This document shows positions 44,341-58,291 of a DNA stretch of 64,000 nucleotides, one piece after another. A model generated the notes under the pieces. It was not told where the DNA came from and made no database searches. It worked only from the letters and a program-made list of their open reading frames with translations. Within the stretch, counting starts at the first letter, position 1. Every line of letters starts with the position of its first letter. The DNA comes from Phyllostachys edulis (taxonomy: Eukaryota; Streptophyta; Magnoliopsida; Poales; Poaceae): the NCBI GenBank assembly GCA_036346405.1, contig CM070554.1, forward strand, positions 46,523,058-46,587,057. Direction: 5' to 3'. The translations under genes were made by a program, and so were the position numbers.

Positions 44341-46048
44341 TTATTGAAATCACCAATCCACATAATTTAAAGTCACCCATTGAAAAAAAATCCAATCATT
44401 TAATTAATCTCACTTTTTATCGATAAGGCAACATAATTCACAATCTTTCTTGGGCATAAACTTAAATAATCCAACAAATTCACCACTTTGATCGCATGAT
44501 TTCTTCACTACATAAATCCACAAAAATCTAGTAGCAATAATCACATCTTCCAATCCGATAAACTGCAAGATCACGATAAATTCATTTTATCGTTTTTGGA
44601 ATAAAATTCTCCAAAAATTATAATCACACAATTGTTTTCTCCAAAATTCTTGACTAAATCCTTGACATCATTCACTTAATTTCTCAAGCATATTTATCAA
44701 TTGCAACCCTCCAGAATTTCTTTATGTAAATCCAATATCTTCATTATAGAACCTTCCAAAAGACTGCTTGTAATCCATAAATTCAAATTTAATCCGACAA
44801 ATTATTTTATCACCATCTATCCAACAATTATTTAACCCAACTCCAACACCAGTAAGATATTCATCAATCCAACAATTATTTGGACCAACTCCAATATCAG
44901 TAAGATATCCCTCAATCATATATTCCAGTATCCAACAATTATATGTTTGTATAATCCAATATCCAACAATAATCTATTTTCTAAAATCCAACCAAGATTC
45001 AACCAACTCTACCAAAATTAACATCATGAATCGATATGGAAAATCCAATTCTTTTCGTATTTTACTCTCTACCTTTTCTGCACACATATCTCAATTCCAA
45101 GTTTCCAACCAACATTTAAATCAACTCAAGATTCGATGAAAATCCAATTCTCCTAATAATCAAATCAGTAATTCAGATTCCTATATCCTTCATGATCAAT
45201 CAAAATTTTCCTTTATGATCATTTTATTTCTCCATAATCTATATAATCCCTCAATCTGCTATTCTTTAAACCATTTATAATCAAGGCATATCCATAAATA
45301 TACTCTAGTATTCACAATAACTTCTTATAACCTTGGTAAAATTTTCAAATCCCAAAATCAGTCTTATATGATTCTCCAAAGCTACCTAGCTTGGCATCCA
45401 AACATACTGATTATCCCCAATAAGAGTAGCTTCCAAGAGACCTGCGTGTTTTGAACCCTTTGTAACAATTCTTCACAGGTTTCATAGATGAGAGGGAGAA
45501 AGCACGATAGATGAGAAGGAAAAGCACACTAGACAAGAGAGAACAAGGGAGGAAGACAGAAGCATCCTAATTAGGGAAAGTCGGTCAAACCCAAAGAACA
45601 AATAGCCAGAAAGCTATTAAGAAGCAATAAAATGCGACACTCAACCAAAAAGATCATATTTCGCGGACTAAACGATACTAAAACTGAGAAGGGCTACTAC
45701 TAATCTAACTTATATGGACGGTCGACTTGGAACACTTGGCAACTCTTGAAACTTCAAGGCCATCCATCGCTTTGATCGCCGAAGAATAGATCCTATAGAG
45801 ATTACTTAGGTGAGAGAGCCAATTTAACTTTGAAAACAGATTTCAGAAAAGATAAGATGTAAGAACCTAAGGAGGATAATAGAATAGATTAGAACAAGAT
45901 GAGAAAGAATAGAATAAGATGAGAGAAGAATAATTATTCATGTTAATCTGTTGATTTGATTTATAAAATAAATTTTGAAACTTTCGACTAAAACGACCAT
46001 GCTAACTATGATTGCGTCCTACAGTTGATATGGCTCTGATACCATCTC
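44341..46048 (-). other. Deleted interior of gypsy3, leader side
   Basis: AT-rich, non-coding. It includes the block shared with 9345-9812 and with 22353-22681 plus 39197-39880, and ends at a primer binding site and 5' LTR. With the integrase remnant and the 3' LTR it outlines an internally deleted minus-strand gypsy element. Confidence 0.55.
46031..46044 (-). promoter_or_regulatory. Primer binding site of gypsy3
   Basis: The minus strand reads TGGTATCAGAGCCA, an exact initiator-Met-tRNA primer motif, four bases inside the end of the 5' LTR (GGGGTCCCGACA). Confidence 0.8.
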
Positions 46049-46815
46049 TGTCGGGACCCCGGATATAAACTCCGGGACCCTTTGTATATTCTGAACTAGT
46101 CTCATGATCAGTAGCTAGTTCACACAGTTGCAGCATCGATGAAATCATATCCATACGACAAGATAGCTAATGAAGCAGACAAATTAATATTACTTAGTAG
46201 CAAAGGATCTTATGGTCAAGTTTTACAGAGTTTGCCACGCAAGGCTTAACAATAATAGAGTAAACTTGCAGCGGAGAATAAACGAACTCGTGGTAGCCAT
46301 CCGAACGCATCCTAGTTCGCATAGTCTTCAAGGTATTCATAAACAATCTCTGTATTCCCTGGTTCTTCCTCTGTGGCTGTTCAACAATAGCGCAAAACCG
46401 TGAGTACTTTAAAGTACTCAGCAAGTCGTAGGGAAATATATGCAAATAATATTCATCCAAGGCTTGACAAGAATAGCTTTATGGCTATTTTGCAGAAAGC
46501 AGTATTGACAGTAATTATATTGAAAGGCATAATTTAAAAGATTAATACATAAGTAAACAAGTTTTTTTAAACAACTAGTGAACACCCTGTTCACTTCCCA
46601 ACCAACAAGCAGTGAATACCCGTTCACTTCTCAATCATTCCAACACTTTTGAGAAAATATATCCCTCGTGTGAAATCACCAAACATTGTCCATAACCGGG
46701 GACACGGCTATTCGAATAGTTTTTAACACTCTGCAGAGGTTGTGCAGCTTGACCCACAAGAGATAACCATCTTATACTATCTGTTTAACACACTTCCAAA
46801 GTGTACGACTAAGTT
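46049..46815 (-). repeat. 5' LTR fragment of gypsy3
   Basis: The plus strand begins TGTCGGGACCCCGG. The part 46615-46815 matches 39881-40095 (for example GGCTATTCGAATAGTTTTTAAC). It breaks off at about 46816, where another LTR fragment begins. Confidence 0.65.
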
Positions 46816-47700
46816 CCAACAATCTAACAAAACAATAATAGTCTAATCAACTTAATCCATTCAAGAGAATTACTATCAAGAATAAATTTAATGAGCATAA
46901 ACATTAACTAGCTCAACCAAAACACAACGACGAACAGGAATAATCATCTTGTCACTATTTATTACAGTCCAAACTCTCAAATGAAAGGTAATAGCAGGTT
47001 TATTAACTATAAAGTGAGGTATGTGAAATGAGTGCATTTATCCTTGTGCCTACTCCCTCCCAAAGCATGCCATCTTCAGTGTTTACCTAAACAGACAAAC
47101 ACTAACAAGAGTGAGTCCACGACTTAGCAAGTACAACAGAATAATACGGAAAGTGCTGGAACAAGAACATGTCATTCACAACATTCGAATACATAAGTAG
47201 AATGGCAGAAATCCTATGCAAGAATGATGGGACTTTACTTGTCCATATTGGAATGATGGGACTTTACTTCCCACTCCCGTGGGTGAATCATGAATGAATG
47301 AATGAATACATTGATATGAAAGACATCATCTCAAGAAGCATGGATTAACATCCATGGAAGGAAACAAGAATTATTGGAATTTACTCGCAGTCCATAGAAT
47401 TTAATCATAGCATGGCATCAAGCACTACAAACAAATAACAGTCAATACGATCCACAATGTACTTGCCTCAACCGCAAGACGAAAGACGATGACAGGAAGG
47501 CTCTAACCCCGGTTCTCACCACCACCTAGCAACCGTAAATTATACTAAGTATACAATTCAAAAGTGCACAGCATAGCAATGGAACAAAACGAAATCAATC
47601 GTTCGTAATCGAAATCCGAAAATTAACCGATACACTCCCAAATCCCAATCTGTCCAAACTAACAGCTATCAAAGGAAAATCCATAACTTTTGAGTCAAAA
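46816..47700 (-). repeat. Fragment of a gypsy1-family LTR
   Basis: Collinear with the left half of 9813-11986 (GACGAACA..., CTCTCAAATGAARGGTAAT, GAGTGAGTCCACGACTTAGCAA) and with the inverse of 41280-42150. Both ends are truncated. No TSD seen. Confidence 0.65.
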
Positions 47701-49108
47701 TGTAATACTTCGATTTATTCTAAGAAAGAAAGCGTTCAAAAGAGAAATTAGACATAAGAAAAAGGGGCAATTTGCACAGTAACACTACGCAAACATCACA
47801 AGTTGCAAAATAACATCAATGTGAGGATGACATGTGGGACCATGGCCCACTTGTCATTCTCACATTGGATGTTATTTTTCAATTTGTGTCTCATGGCAAT
47901 GTCACTGAGCAAATTAATCCTAAGAAAAAGGGGGTTTCTGCAATTCTTCGGCAACCTGGGCCTCGGGCCTTGGCCTAGGAGGCCCATGAGGGGCTGGCCA
48001 CCAATAAAAGGAGGGGGAAACCCTAGGCACTACTGCAGCTACAGTAGCGTTAGTGCCCCGCTACAGTAACACCCTCCCCCTTGCTATTCTCTTCCCTCTT
48101 GGTGGTGCCTCCTCGCTGTTGTCCATGCCTGCGGAAGAAGGGAGAAGCCATGGTTGTCCTCGTCAGAGGTGAAAGGAAGGGGACAGGGAAGGAGGATTTC
48201 TTCGTAGGAGATCTCCAGTGAAGTCCAGCAGGATTTCGTGGGTTATTTCATATTCCCCATTAGTTTTTAGTAGATATTTCTTATGCGATTCGTCATCAAT
48301 AGTTATTTTGTAACTGCTGTTGTAGATCGATTGATTCTGCTGTTTCATTGACACGCGAATTTGAGTTAGATCCAAGTGGATCCAGCATCTAGTGTCTCCT
48401 AGACTTATGTGAGGTTTCGTGTAGGCTTTCCAGAAAGTATTAATTCATAATTTTTGGATGAACGATGAATTAGTTATGAATTTTACAAGTCTATGTGCTT
48501 ATTTAGTGCTTAACTCGTCATCCACTATCATCATACATATGAATTAATACTTTCTAGAAAGCCCACGCGAAACCCCACATAAGTCTAGGAGACACTAAAC
48601 GCTGGATCTGCTTGGAACTAACTCAAATTTGCGTGTCAACAGATCAACAGAAACAATCGATCTACAACAGCAGTTACAAAATAACTATTGACGACGAATC
48701 ACATAAGAAAGATCTACTAAAAACTCATGGGGAATATGAAATTGGACTTCGCTGGAGATCCCCTACGAAGAATTCCTCCTTCCCCGTTCCCTTTCTTTCA
48801 CCTTTGACGAGCACAACCACGGGCTATCCCTTCTTCCGCAGGCTTGGACAACAGCGAGGAGGCACCACCAAGAGGGAAGGGAATAGCAATGGAGTGCAAG
48901 GGAGAGGGTGTTACTGTAGCGGCGGCGCTATTGTAGATACAGTAGCGGGCTAGGGTTTTCCCCTCCTTTTATTTGTGGCCGGCCCCTCATAGGCCTCCTA
49001 GGCCAAGGCTCGAGGCCTAGATTGCCGAAGAACTGCAGAAACCCCCTTTTGTTATGTTTAATTTCTCTTTTGAACACTTTCTTTCTTAGAATAAATCGGA
49101 GTATTACA
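47701..49108. repeat. 1.4 kb palindrome made of two inverted LTR arms
   Basis: The left arm (47701-48449) starts TGTAATACTTCGATTTATTC. The right arm (48539-49108) is its inverse and ends GAATAAATCGGAGTATTACA. Arms are about 570-590 bp without the MITE in the left arm and run to an 89-base spacer. The outer ~310-370 bp of each arm matches the start of the 40884-42253 LTR; the inner part (about 48240-48449) does not. No matching 5-bp flanks (CAAAA and GATGC) were found, so it may have arisen by rearrangement rather than insertion. Minus- and plus-strand open frames inside are arm shadows. Confidence 0.82.
47764..47920. mobile_element. Mutator-like MITE, 9-bp TSD TAAGAAAAA
   Basis: 157 bp, ends GGGGCAATTTGCACAGTAACA and TGTCACTGAGCAAATTAATCC forming an imperfect terminal inverted repeat, flanked by TAAGAAAAA at 47755-47763 and 47921-47929. 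It is absent from the other palindrome arm, which reads through uninterrupted. A 9-bp duplication is characteristic of Mutator-like elements. Confidence 0.85.
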
Positions 49109-51023
49109 GATGCCACGTGTCCGCCATGTGTCAGCCACGTCAATGCCACCTCATATTTGTGCCCACATGTCCACCACGTCAACGCCGCGTCAGTACCCAC
49201 CTACAAACACGTCAGAGTCAGTCCACGTGGACTTAGTCCACGGTAAACCCACCCACTAACATGTGGACCCCACATGTCAGGTCCACTATTCTATAGACCC
49301 ATGAGCCATAGACTAGTAGACCAGGTCCAAAGGCCGTGGGTCCTACCTGTCAGCCTCTATTCCCTATTTTTCGGATTTTCTTTTTAATTCCGAAGAAAAT
49401 TCTGAAAATTCAAAATAGTGTTTTCTTTCTCTCTTTTTCTTATATTTAAATCTTCCGAGATCCCGCTCTTCCTCATTTGATCTCCGATAGAACTCATTCA
49501 AGTTTCTAAGTTCACGCCTACTTTGATTCAGATTATTGCAGTTTACTTCAAGTATTCATTTCTTTAAATGCTTTGGGATTAGCTATTCTCCCATTTGATT
49601 ATATCCACTTTACTCATTGTATTATCATGATCTTTTGTCACCCTAGCTTGGTTAATTATTAGTTGGTATTATCATAACACCAACATGGGTTGGTTAGATA
49701 CGAATAATCTGCTTAGCCATGCAACGGGTTATTGATATCATTTTGAGTTACAAATCAAAACTTGACTAAGTGATTATGGAATACTTTGTGGAAAGCTGTG
49801 TGTAGTATGCCGCTACTCGTTGATGGCGTGTGTTGCATTTAACCAACAGGGTGGGAAAAGATTTAGACTAAGGCAAGTGAAAAGAATTATGATATGGTGG
49901 AACTTCGTGATTGGGAAAGTATGAATCTTGGTAATTTGGTGAGAAATTCGGCGGTCTCCCCTTGGTCAATTAAGGACTTAACTTTGTGCGCTATTGAACT
50001 AAGCCATAGCTGTACAACCACTTGTCTGGTATGGGACAAGTCTAACTTAGTAAACTACGGAATTTTGGCATTGATTACTCAGGCATATAGGTTAGACTGT
50101 ATGCTAGGGTGGATGTGTGTACTACTGTGTCGGGTCACACTTATGTGCGATTCGTCGTCTCTAGATCCAACGATGTGTCAGACCAAAGCACTTTGTCAGG
50201 GTTGGTACGACAGAAAAACACATCAGGAGGGTCAATTGTAAATGTGAAGTTTCGGAAAGGTTTTATTATGATTGGTGCTAGCTACACTAATTATATCTTG
50301 TGGGTAAAGTGTAGAAACATCTGCAGAGTGTTAATAAATTTATTCGAATAGCCATGTCCGCGATCATGGACATGCTCAGAGAATTCACACGAGGGGTAGA
50401 TTTTTCATAAAAACATTCGGGAAGGGACAGCTATGTGCTTAAACTCACATGGTTATATGAAAGAAATTGATTAAGCTCTGTGTTCTTTGTGAAAATAATT
50501 ATTAAACTATTATTGTTTGTTCATTTTAAATCACGTTGTTAATCAATTATTTGTATTCAATTACAAATTTTTTTTTTGCAAAATAACCATAGAAGCCATC
50601 ATCTATAATTACATCCTATGATACAACTTATTGAGTACTCGGAGTACTCATTCTTGCTGCAATCATTCAGCTGAAGATTGAAGTGTAGAAATCATTGCCT
50701 ACTTTCGAGGAGGGGTTTTACGAGATTAGTGATCGCTAGGTCTTCATCCCAGTCGATTGCCTGTGGCAAATCGATGGGCTCTTGCTGGAGTAGTTTCTAT
50801 TCCATTGCCGTCTCTTTAGTTAGTATCAGCCCTACGTGGCTTATTAAGTGTAAACTCGACCATAAGGTCACAATCGTTATTTATTAATCAAATTAGTCGT
50901 TTATTCTTATATTTGTATTGTGTGGAATGATATTCATCTATGTTGATACTGTGTATACTAGCGTAATTCTAGATTAGTGTATTATACACAGAGAGTCCAG
51001 ATTTACATATTTAAGTCCCGACA
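49109..51023 (+). repeat. LTR fragment in plus orientation
   Basis: Ends AAGTCCCGACA at 51023, the 3' end type of the gypsy3 LTR, and at 50280-50410 carries the inverse of the TATTCGAATAG region of 46690-46740. The start is missing: it abuts the palindrome. With 46049-46815 it gives LTR ends facing outward on both sides of the palindrome. Confidence 0.55.
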
Positions 51024-51848
51024 ATACTCGACGCGGCTTGTTCAACTTCTTCGGGCCCATCAACTTAAGATCACTCCTGTGGTATATCAACTGCAACAGA
51101 TTTGAATGTTCCATCCGTCTCCGTTACGTGGAATCAGGCACATTGCCCTCAAAGTACGTGAAGCTTAATTCAGCATAGTGAATTAAGATGCATCAATCCG
51201 AACAATGGTAACTTTCTTCACTAAAGAAAGGGACCGAAATGGATCATAATAATCCGTGCATGGCCTATGCACCAGGACTAAACGGTGGATTAGCAATTGC
51301 CTTCCAACTAATTGCCGACCAGTAGTTGTTAGAGATAGTATAATGATCAAGCTTATCAATTTCATTCTGGTACCGGCCGGAATGGCCAGATTATGTCATA
51401 CGGTAACCAAAACGGCATACATCAGGCTCAATTCCGTATTGACCACAATACAGGTCATTCCAGTACCGAGCATAATTGAAGTGACCCCTCATTTAAATCA
51501 GGCCCAAAGGCTTTTCAATACTACTTCTTCGGTAATTGAAATTATGCTAGACTATGTAAAATGTATGAAGTTATGAACTTATGTTATATTATTTAACTAC
51601 GGACCACCTTTGTATTTATGAACTTATTGAATTATGTGTCATTTTTATTTTATGGTTATGTGTTGGAAGTGAGATTCCAAGTTAAATTATATATGCATAT
51701 AATTACATATATATTTATGAATAAATATATATATTATTATATTAAAATCCGAACAAATCTTTCGAATAGACCAGAACCGGCGCATTCCATACCAAAAGTC
51801 AAACCGAAATGGCCTCCGAAATGGAATTGACATCTATGATAATTATAC
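51024..51848. other. No gene seen
   Basis: AT-rich with a repeated GGTACCGGCCGGAATGG / GGCCTCCGAAATGG-like wording at 51365-51830 that suggests a degraded DNA transposon. Not classified. Confidence 0.35.
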
Positions 51849-52130
51849 TACTTCCATCACTCCTATCATAAAAAGGAATTTTTGGACATTGACACGATAC
51901 TCAAAATGGAACATTGACACTTATTTTTCATTGTAATATATTAATAACATCTAATAAAATTATAATATTATGAAAGTATTTTTCGAGATAAATTTACATG
52001 TACCATTTTCATATGCCCAATGTAAATATTCAAAAAGATATTAATAGCCAAAGTTTAGAATGGTTGAGTGCACACATCGCAATACAACTACTTTTTTTTT
52101 ACTGGTTGGAGTAAAATCCTAAACATCTCC
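51849..52130. mobile_element. Degenerate Stowaway-like (Tc1/mariner) MITE
   Basis: Begins near TACTACTTCCATCACTCC, then CATAAAAAGGAATTTTTGGACA, which resembles the CTCCCTCCGTYCC terminus and adjoining sequence of grass Stowaway elements. The right end is not clear, so the boundary is approximate. Confidence 0.4.
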
Positions 52131-52847
52131 TTTATTAGATAAAACTAGTTATGTGTCCGTGCATTGCAACGAAACATAAAATACTATATATGCACATTTT
52201 CTTTTGCTTTACATGATAATTTATCACATAAAACTTTAGGCCAACATTGCCGGTAAAGTTTCTATCATTTCCAGATAGCATATCTGTAATGACCTAATCC
52301 AATCATTAGCAAACTCAGTAATAATGTGATGCTACAAAACCATGGTGAAGATGTACACTGCATCTAGGAAAAGAAAATTGTACGCTAGTTGAAACCACAC
52401 GCAGTGTCATGAGGAAGCTCACCCCCGCCAATCTGATGGTATAGTAAATGACAATCATAAGTTCACAGTTGCACCAACAAAAAAATAGTGCAGACTGGAG
52501 GAAGCACTTCACCAGAGCAAATTTCTACTAACAACAATAAGGAGAATGGATGGCAAAGCTTACAATGCAATGAGGCTTCTTTATTCGGAGGTTACCTGCA
52601 ACATGGGTACCACCAGAAGCAATTAGAATAGTGTCACCAAGCCTTCAACAAAGCAAAGAAAGGTCATCCATAGCATCCCCTATTGCACAGTGGAAAATTA
52701 GAGCGAGAACGAACCTAGCAGTAGAAACAACAGCCTCAAGATTTGGATAAAACTCCTGGCTCTATTGCATCTCGGATTGGCCTCTCACCACGCAACGATA
52801 GCTGAGGATGACATGCAAGGAAGCCATCTGTGGCAAACGAGGGTGGT
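52131..52847. other. Non-coding with a possible decayed gene piece on the minus strand
   Basis: Minus-strand 52720-52550 reads about 45 codons with one stop, including LGDTILIASGGTHVAGN and RIKKPHCIV. This has the look of a beta-helix repeat (as in SKIP5-like F-box proteins), but I am not sure of the family. An adjacent frame (52830-52740) reads FLACHPQLSLRGERPIRDAI. Boundaries and identity are uncertain. Confidence 0.3.
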
Positions 52848-53045
52848 GTTATACCTAGGGGTGCAAACGGAGCGGATACGGACGGATATCGCTCATCCCG
52901 TATCCTTTTCCATATTGTTTTCTCGGATTCAGAATCGGACACGGACAGTGCCGGATACGAATACGAATGCGGATAGTCTCGGTCACAAATACAGACCGAA
53001 TACATGCTGAACCGAATACGGATTGTCTCGGTCACGAATACTTAT
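52848..53045. repeat. GGATA-rich transposon end-like sequence
   Basis: CTAGGGGTGCAAACGGAGCGGATACGG followed by many GGATAC/GAATACG words and a duplicated GTCTCGGTCACRAATAC. The TAGGGGTGCAAACGG start resembles the ends of hAT-type plant elements. A matching inverted end was not found in the window, so the link to the hAT gene at 56-58 kb is only possible. Confidence 0.4.
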
Positions 53046-54164
<1,119 letters not shown>

Positions 54165-54859
54165 TCAGAACTCAAATCAACAAAACTCGCATCGATTCTC
54201 AGAACTCAAATCAACAAAAACCAGAAAAACAAAGCAATATAACACTTGATCTCGAATGTGATTAGACAAAACCAACGGTTGAGGCCTTCTAGTTAAATAG
54301 TGATGACATAATTCATTGGAGCACATATCGACATGATAACCAAGCAAGCTCTTCACATTGCTTGTGAAACGTTAACACAAAGAAGAAGCCATGGTGTGTT
54401 TTTAAATCAACAACATTGTGTTGGTCAAACATGATTGCGCCTATGGTCAATGCCAACTTTTTTGTGTGCGATTCTTAGATGAGACAACATATATTGCAAT
54501 CAAAAGAAATCTCCTTGACAAAGAAACACAAAGCGAAATAATACGATGCCGAGGACATACACAGCCTTGAAAGCTCCTCTCCCCAAAGACTTCATTGTAT
54601 CGCATCAAAGGAAAGATAATTCGGATCATCTAATAAGCTAACTATGAGGTCCTTTCGGTCTTTCACACCTTGGCCATCATCCCATCCTACAAAAATAGAT
54701 TTGTAGAGTATGAAATCATATCATGAAACCAACTGAAAGTGATATTTTGCCATCTTAATCGGAGCTAGAAATATGTATTCTCGGCCTCGTGAAGAAGTGA
54801 GAAGGAATTGAATGTGAAACTTGGGACTGAAATCTGTTACATATAGTTGAAAAGGAATC

Positions 54860-55152
54860 ACTTCAGAGAGACTTTGCTTGTCAAAGAGAAGAGAAGGAAA
54901 ATCTAGAGGGGATACACCATGCTCTGGCTAATGAGAATTGAGATGGCCTCTCTAAAAAGCAGCACAGCAACAAACCAAAAGTTAATTGAGGAATTGCAGA
55001 TTATGAACTTAAAACTGAAGGAGGCATGTGCAAAGAATTCTATCTTGTATAACCCATTATCTAATATGAAAGCAGAGCTTGAAGCATTGAGAACAAAGCT
55101 TAAAGATTCCGAAGATTACATTTTTACATTCAAGGAAGGTTTTTGCTGCTAA
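54860..55152 (+). pseudogene. Coiled-coil gene fragment, frameshifted
   Basis: Two adjacent frames join into one heptad-like helix: about 54862-54942 reads SLQRDFACQREEKENLEGIH, and 54940-55152 reads MASLKSSTATNQKLIEELQ and MKAELEALRTKLKDSED. A one-base shift near 54940 separates them. The pattern is a long coiled coil such as in cytoskeletal or nuclear envelope proteins; I cannot name the gene. Probably a captured or decayed piece. Confidence 0.5.
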
Positions 55153-56032
55153 AGAATGCAAATTATCTATATTACTGTTACGTGTCCCAGTTCTTAAGAA
55201 TGGCACTACTTGTTTTTGTAATAATTATGCAGTTAAATTTATCGATGTATGCAGTATGCCATACTTCTGTTACACCACAATCTCAGTTTCATTAATCAAT
55301 GCTTTTTTTTTCTTGCTCATTTTCTTTGGGAAATTGTTAATGCTGTGTTAGTAATGTAAAGCTGATAACTTGATCAGATTTTGAGCTGGCAACCTCGTGC
55401 ACTCTATTTTCCACAATTCGCAACATGAAAGCACTGTGAAAATATAGTACAAACTGCAAAGGAAAGGCTCATGCCATCAACATTGGCTTTAAGAAAAGGA
55501 GAAACCAAGGAGACCACCAAAGAAATTGCACATACTAGTTTGGTTCGAATGCACATTTAGTTCAGTGCCTTTTTCCCTAGTGCCTTTTTCCATGAACCAG
55601 CAGCAATACAATAATTGTTTCATTTATGTTTGTGTCCCTTATTGCCAATTCTATGACACATGTATCTACATTTTTAGATAGTGTAGCTGATCGTGCAAAA
55701 TAGAGTCTTTCCCTTAACAAAGGTAAGTTAACCAATACCTTAACAATGCAGATCGTAGAAATCATTCCTCACCATATCCAGTGTCTTCAGGCACCTGACA
55801 AGGAAAACATTTCATTAACTTGTGAAGCTCCTTTCCATTCACAGCTCATGAAAGGCACAAGTTTAGTAACTATTGACAAATGCTCATGGCCACTACAATC
55901 TGTTTCTATAGTAATAAATTTTTTGCATTGATAGGGCACTATTGTCTTAACAGTTGCTCAAGGGGGAGCTTTATGAATGTCACCATGGACATACTTCCCT
56001 ACCAAATTATACACATTGAAAGTTAACAATTA
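55153..56032. other. No gene seen
   Basis: AT-rich sequence 3' of the hAT gene; no frame with recognisable content. Confidence 0.45.
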
Positions 56033-58291
56033 TCAAACCTCCGTGTTCATGTTTGTAGTAGCACATTGTTTATCTTCTAGCTCCAAATCCAACTCATCAA
56101 CAAGTGATACTATCTTCTCCTTAGAACCTGAAATTTTTAAATGACATGAAGTTAGTAAACTAAAGCTGAAAGTGGTATAAACTATGAACTAAATGACTTA
56201 TTATTACCTTTCCTAGATGAAGTTGTCCAGTCCTTGGTACAAATTAGAGCCTCAACCACCTCGGGCTCTAGTCGACTACTTTAATGGATCAACAACACGC
56301 CCACCAAAGACTAAAGGCCGACTCAAGCAACAAAGGATACTTGAATAGCTAACACGTCACGAGCTAGTCGTGAGAGAACAGGAAAAGTCCCTTGGTGTGT
56401 GTTCCACCATGACAATATGTTAAACTCTGCACCCTTACCAGTAGGATCAACCCACCGAATTGGTTTTTCTTTAAGGTATAGCTCCAATTCATTCATATCA
56501 CAACTTGTCACAGCTGCATCCTCATACAAGAACTGTTCAATGTCATCAATACCCAAGTCGGCATCACCATGTGGATGAGAAGGTTCTTTAGAATTAGGCT
56601 TTGAAGCTTCAGGAGTGCTGGACAGGTAAGCTTGGAACAATTTGTTCACAACATCTATAAAGCGATTAACTTCATGGGCAGCCCTCTCATGATAAATCTT
56701 CCCCATAAAATATTCCACCAGCTTTTTCTTATATCTTGGATCAAGAAAGCATGCAACAGCAAGAGCCATGTTCGACTTGTCCCAATACTTGTCATATTTG
56801 GATTTCATAGCCTTTGCCATACAAGAAATAGTGCCATCATCACTTTCACACCATTCTGCAAGTACCCTCTTAATCTCACAAAATTTCCACCAAAACAGAT
56901 TTGCTGTTGCATATTGATTTCCAGAAAATATCATAGTAGCATCATTGAATTTCTGCAAACACTTGCATAATGCTTCCGCCATATCCCATTCCTCATCTGT
57001 CGAAGAACACTTCTCATATTTACTCTTGTTCAAAAACAACAACCTTTCAAAAGCACTCTTGTAGTAAATAGCACGACTCAACATTTCATATGTAGAGTTC
57101 CACCTTGTAGGCACATCTAATGGAAGACCGGATTTATTGTCCAAGTCACATTCTAGTGCACACTTTTGGAATTCCTCCCATTGCAATAGAGAATTCTTCA
57201 CAATAACAATAGTAGCTCTAATATTCTGAACTGAAGATGCAATTGCTTTTAAGCCATCTTGAGCGACAAGGTTTAGTATGTGACATAAACATCTCACATG
57301 AAAAAAAGCACCATCACATATCAAGGGAGAACGCTTATTAAGCTCCACCACAACTTCTCTAACACACTTATCATTGGATGATGCATTGTCTAGAGTGAGA
57401 GCACATAACTTCTTCTCAATGTTCCAAGACATGACACCCTTGACAAATTCATTTGCTAGATTAGTTCCAGTATGGTTTCCTTTCACATGAATGAATTTAA
57501 CAATTCTTTTTTGCATATGCCAATTATCATCTATCCAATGCACAGTGATACACATATAACCTTTATTTTGATTAGATGTCCACATGTCCATAGTTGAGGA
57601 AAATCGACAAGAAAGAGATTTTAGTTGTTCATATAACTTCTTCTTTTCATCTCCAAACATGTCCAATATCTCTTTCCTAGTGGTTGTGCGACTCTTGAAC
57701 GAAAAATCAGGACGCAGAGACTTGATGAAATCAACAAAGTACTCATGCTCAACCATAGCAAATGGATATTCATGCATAATTAATGCCAAATAGAACTTCT
57801 TCAGCTAACTTCCGTGATCATACCAGAAATTTGAACCGAACTATTTTCTCCACCTTCATCATTCTCAAATTGCAAACTGTTGTTGTCCTTGCTTTATGGC
57901 ATGCTTGAATCCCACATGATTCCACAATGCCTTTGTTCCCTTGAGGTCTCAAATGAGCTTTGTGAAGACATTTATTGCATTTCGCCCAAACTTGTTTCTC
58001 CTCTCCACCATCTCTTGTCAGGACAGTCACCGAGTACTTAGTGTAGTACTCCCAAACCTTAGAGGTACACTTCTTCTGCTTCTTCACAGCAGGTTCAATT
58101 TCTTCCGTGCAAGTCTCTTCATTTACTTCAACATGTCCTACACCTCCAATGGTTGCGGTTGTCTCACACGCCACCAATGCACTCGGTGGCGGTGGCGGTG
58201 GCGTTGGCGCCGAGTGGCCTGCACTAACTGTGGTGGTAGCAAATAGGATACTCTGTGCTAGCACAAATGCTTGCACTTCCACTTGCAACAA
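56033..58291 (-). pseudogene. hAT transposase gene, RICESLEEPER-like, broken
   Basis: The exon at 58291-57818 has a Pro-rich lead and a BED-type zinc finger (SKVWEYYTKY, then CNKC at residues 105-108; the His pair is not clear). After a frameshift and a TAG at about 57805 comes a 488-codon open frame, 57789-56323, with the hAT catalytic core: D68 (MDMWTS), D134 (LTLDNASSND), the RCLCHILNLVAQDGL block, LPLDVPTRWNSTYEML, and E272 (EEWDMAEAL). The C-terminal hATC dimerisation motif starts (SWWNTHQGTFPVLSRLARDVLAI) but is cut by a stop at 56323. It then continues in two shifted frames (GGRVVDPLK, then SRLEPEVVEALICTKDW) to a donor near 56206. A last exon at 56033-56129 ends with TGA. No in-frame ATG is seen in exon 1. 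At least four lesions; otherwise well conserved. Confidence 0.85.

Noticed and set aside
50678..50887. 69-codon frame in LTR sequence
   Set aside because: Inside the plus-oriented LTR fragment; no family signal.
49109..51023. Full LTR pair with 46049-46815
   Set aside because: The two fragments are in opposite orientation and differ in sequence, so they are not the two LTRs of one element.
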